This document shows, one piece after another, positions 5,090-6,043 of a stretch of DNA of 6,043 nucleotides. The position numbers and the translations under genes were made by a program. Within the stretch, counting starts at the first letter, position 1; every line of letters starts with the position of its first letter. The DNA comes from SZUA-448 sp045627185 (GTDB taxonomy: Bacteria > Bacillota > Clostridia > Lachnospirales > Lachnospiraceae), in contig JAZQNE010000143.1 in assembly GCA_045627185.1 (NCBI GenBank), positions 1-6,043 on the forward strand. The letters are read 5' to 3'. A model generated the notes under the pieces. It ran no database searches, was not told the DNA's origin, and saw nothing but the letters and a program-made list of their open reading frames with translations.

Positions 5090-6043
5090 TCACTGTATAG
5101 ATGTGATTTTCTTATCAATCAGTTCTTTTATCTGCGCTGTTTTTTCATCTCGCACACCATTTTCACCGGCATAATCGGAAAATCTTGAAACAGCGGAATG
5201 TACCTGTTCGACAATATTCTTAATCTTTGGAGCCTTCAGGCCCATCTTCTTTCCGCAGGCAATGTAATCCTCCATACCGACATTTATATATTTTCCGTTG
5301 ATCAGCATCTGGTGCGTGTTTGTCCAGCGGCCGTTCGGGTCATGGGCAAATGTCACATCGTACGCAGGTGCAAGCGACCAGCGGCCGGTTTTATCCATCA
5401 GGAAAGAAATATTCTTCACATGGTCGTCAAAATTATAAGTCACATCGTTGAAAACCATACGGCGGAAAAGCCGCTCTGTTTCAGCAACGCCCAGCCCAAG
5501 GCGGTAAATGATTTCTGCAACTTGCTCATAACCGTAAACATGCGTATGCTCAAAATCAAGATGCGCAATTCCGCACAGCGACTGCATGTGCAGCTTCTTG
5601 CCATCATCGGTTCTGTCAAAACGCTTGGTCAAGAAATGAGCACAGCCGTCTTCTCTAAGAAGCCTTGACTCAGTCATTTCGATGCCTGCAGCCTTTGCCA
5701 TCAGATAGTAAGCGTATTCGATGCGGGTTGCATCTATATCATCCGGCACGGTTTCACGGTCGAAATTTGCCGACATCCGGTCAAATTTCAGCAGATAATA
5801 CCCAAACCCTTCGCCGGCGTCAATCTGTCCCGAGCGGATTTCTCCCGTCTTTTCGTTAATTGCGATAAGCGCTTTTGCCCTTGCTCCACCCGCGGACGAT
5901 CCAACCTGAAGCAGCTGTTTGACAGCATTTTCGTTAGGTTCATCGCCAAATCCCGATTCATTTTCATTGCTGTTTTTCTGCGCCTGATTTTCAGAATTTG
6001 AGAGAAACTCTCTTTTGTTCCGGGTTTTATTCACGGTATTTAT
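5090..6043 (-). CDS. HipA-family Ser/Thr kinase, C-terminal part
   Basis: This leftward reading frame ends at TGA (5092-5090) and stays open to the right edge. A GTG at 6034 could start a 314-residue protein. More probably the gene continues upstream, because full HipA proteins are usually above 400 residues and carry an N-terminal HipA_N region absent here. HipA proteins are Ser/Thr kinases; E. coli HipA phosphorylates glutamyl-tRNA synthetase and is held by HipB. Numbering from the GTG: a Gly-rich nucleotide loop VGSSAGGARAKA (44-55), a possible ATP-binding Lys83 in LLKFD, IEYAYYLMAKAAGI (105-118), FLTKRFDR (134-141), catalytic-loop DDHVKNIS with Asp203 and Asn208, and PAYDVT with metal-binding Asp226. 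The kinase core therefore looks intact. Residues 2-38 are a low-complexity linker rich in Asn, Ser, Glu and Lys. No HipB gene lies within the window; it would have to be to the right. Its target and toxin status are unknown. It is unlinked in function to the pectin genes, as far as I can see. Confidence 0.82.
   Translation of the reverse strand: MNTVNKTRNKREFLSNSENQAQKNSNENESGFGDEPNENAVKQLLQVGSSAGGARAKALIAINEKTGEIRSGQIDAGEGFGYYLLKFDRMSANFDRETVPDDIDATRIEYAYYLMAKAAGIEMTESRLLREDGCAHFLTKRFDRTDDGKKLHMQSLCGIAHLDFEHTHVYGYEQVAEIIYRLGLGVAETERLFRRMVFNDVTYNFDDHVKNISFLMDKTGRWSLAPAYDVTFAHDPNGRWTNTHQMLINGKYINVGMEDYIACGKKMGLKAPKIKNIVEQVHSAVSRFSDYAGENGVRDEKTAQIKELIDKKITSIQ

Noticed and set aside
5198..5668. 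156-codon plus-strand frame opposite the HipA-like gene
   Set aside because: The minus strand encodes conserved kinase motifs throughout this stretch, and the plus-strand product has no recognisable features.

Overview
The window looks like a carbohydrate-utilisation locus from a low-to-moderate GC Gram-positive bacterium. A member of the Clostridia (gut or rumen Lachnospiraceae/Oscillospiraceae-like) is my best guess. The reasons are a DUF624 (YesL/YesV-type) protein and a YesU-type DUF1961 protein, both mainly Firmicutes families; a lipoprotein followed by a Pro/Thr-rich linker; strong GGAGG-like ribosome binding sites; and AT-rich promoters. This is inference, because no rRNA or other marker is present.

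Layout. Bases 1-172 hold the start of a leftward DUF624 membrane protein that runs off the left edge. Bases 173-316 are a divergent promoter region with back-to-back -35 elements and a small dyad over the rightward -10. Bases 317-4844 carry three rightward genes: a YesT-like SGNH/GDSL rhamnogalacturonan acetylesterase with extra flanking domains, a YesU-like DUF1961 protein, and a YesW-like PL11 rhamnogalacturonan lyase made as a lipoprotein. A separate promoter candidate lies at the yesU-lyase junction. The convergent spacer 4845-5089 holds a strong bidirectional terminator and 2.5 copies of a 28-bp tandem repeat. Bases 5090-6043 hold the C-terminal kinase part of a leftward HipA-family protein that is open to the right edge.

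How the genes fit together. The order esterase-YesU-lyase, with a DUF624 gene beside it, echoes the Bacillus subtilis yes locus for rhamnogalacturonan I, the branched pectin backbone. The likely division of labour is that the surface-tethered lyase cuts the RG-I backbone outside the cell, while the esterase and YesU protein, which lack visible export signals, act on imported oligosaccharides in the cytoplasm. The importer and the downstream unsaturated rhamnogalacturonyl hydrolase are not in this window. The HipA-like gene is a separate unit, insulated by the terminator, with no evident link to pectin use.

I see no tRNA, rRNA, CRISPR array, transposase or prophage feature. I do not see a convincing wholly new system. 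The most open points are the unassigned extra domains on the esterase, the unknown role of YesU, and the tandem repeat that grows out of the terminator.
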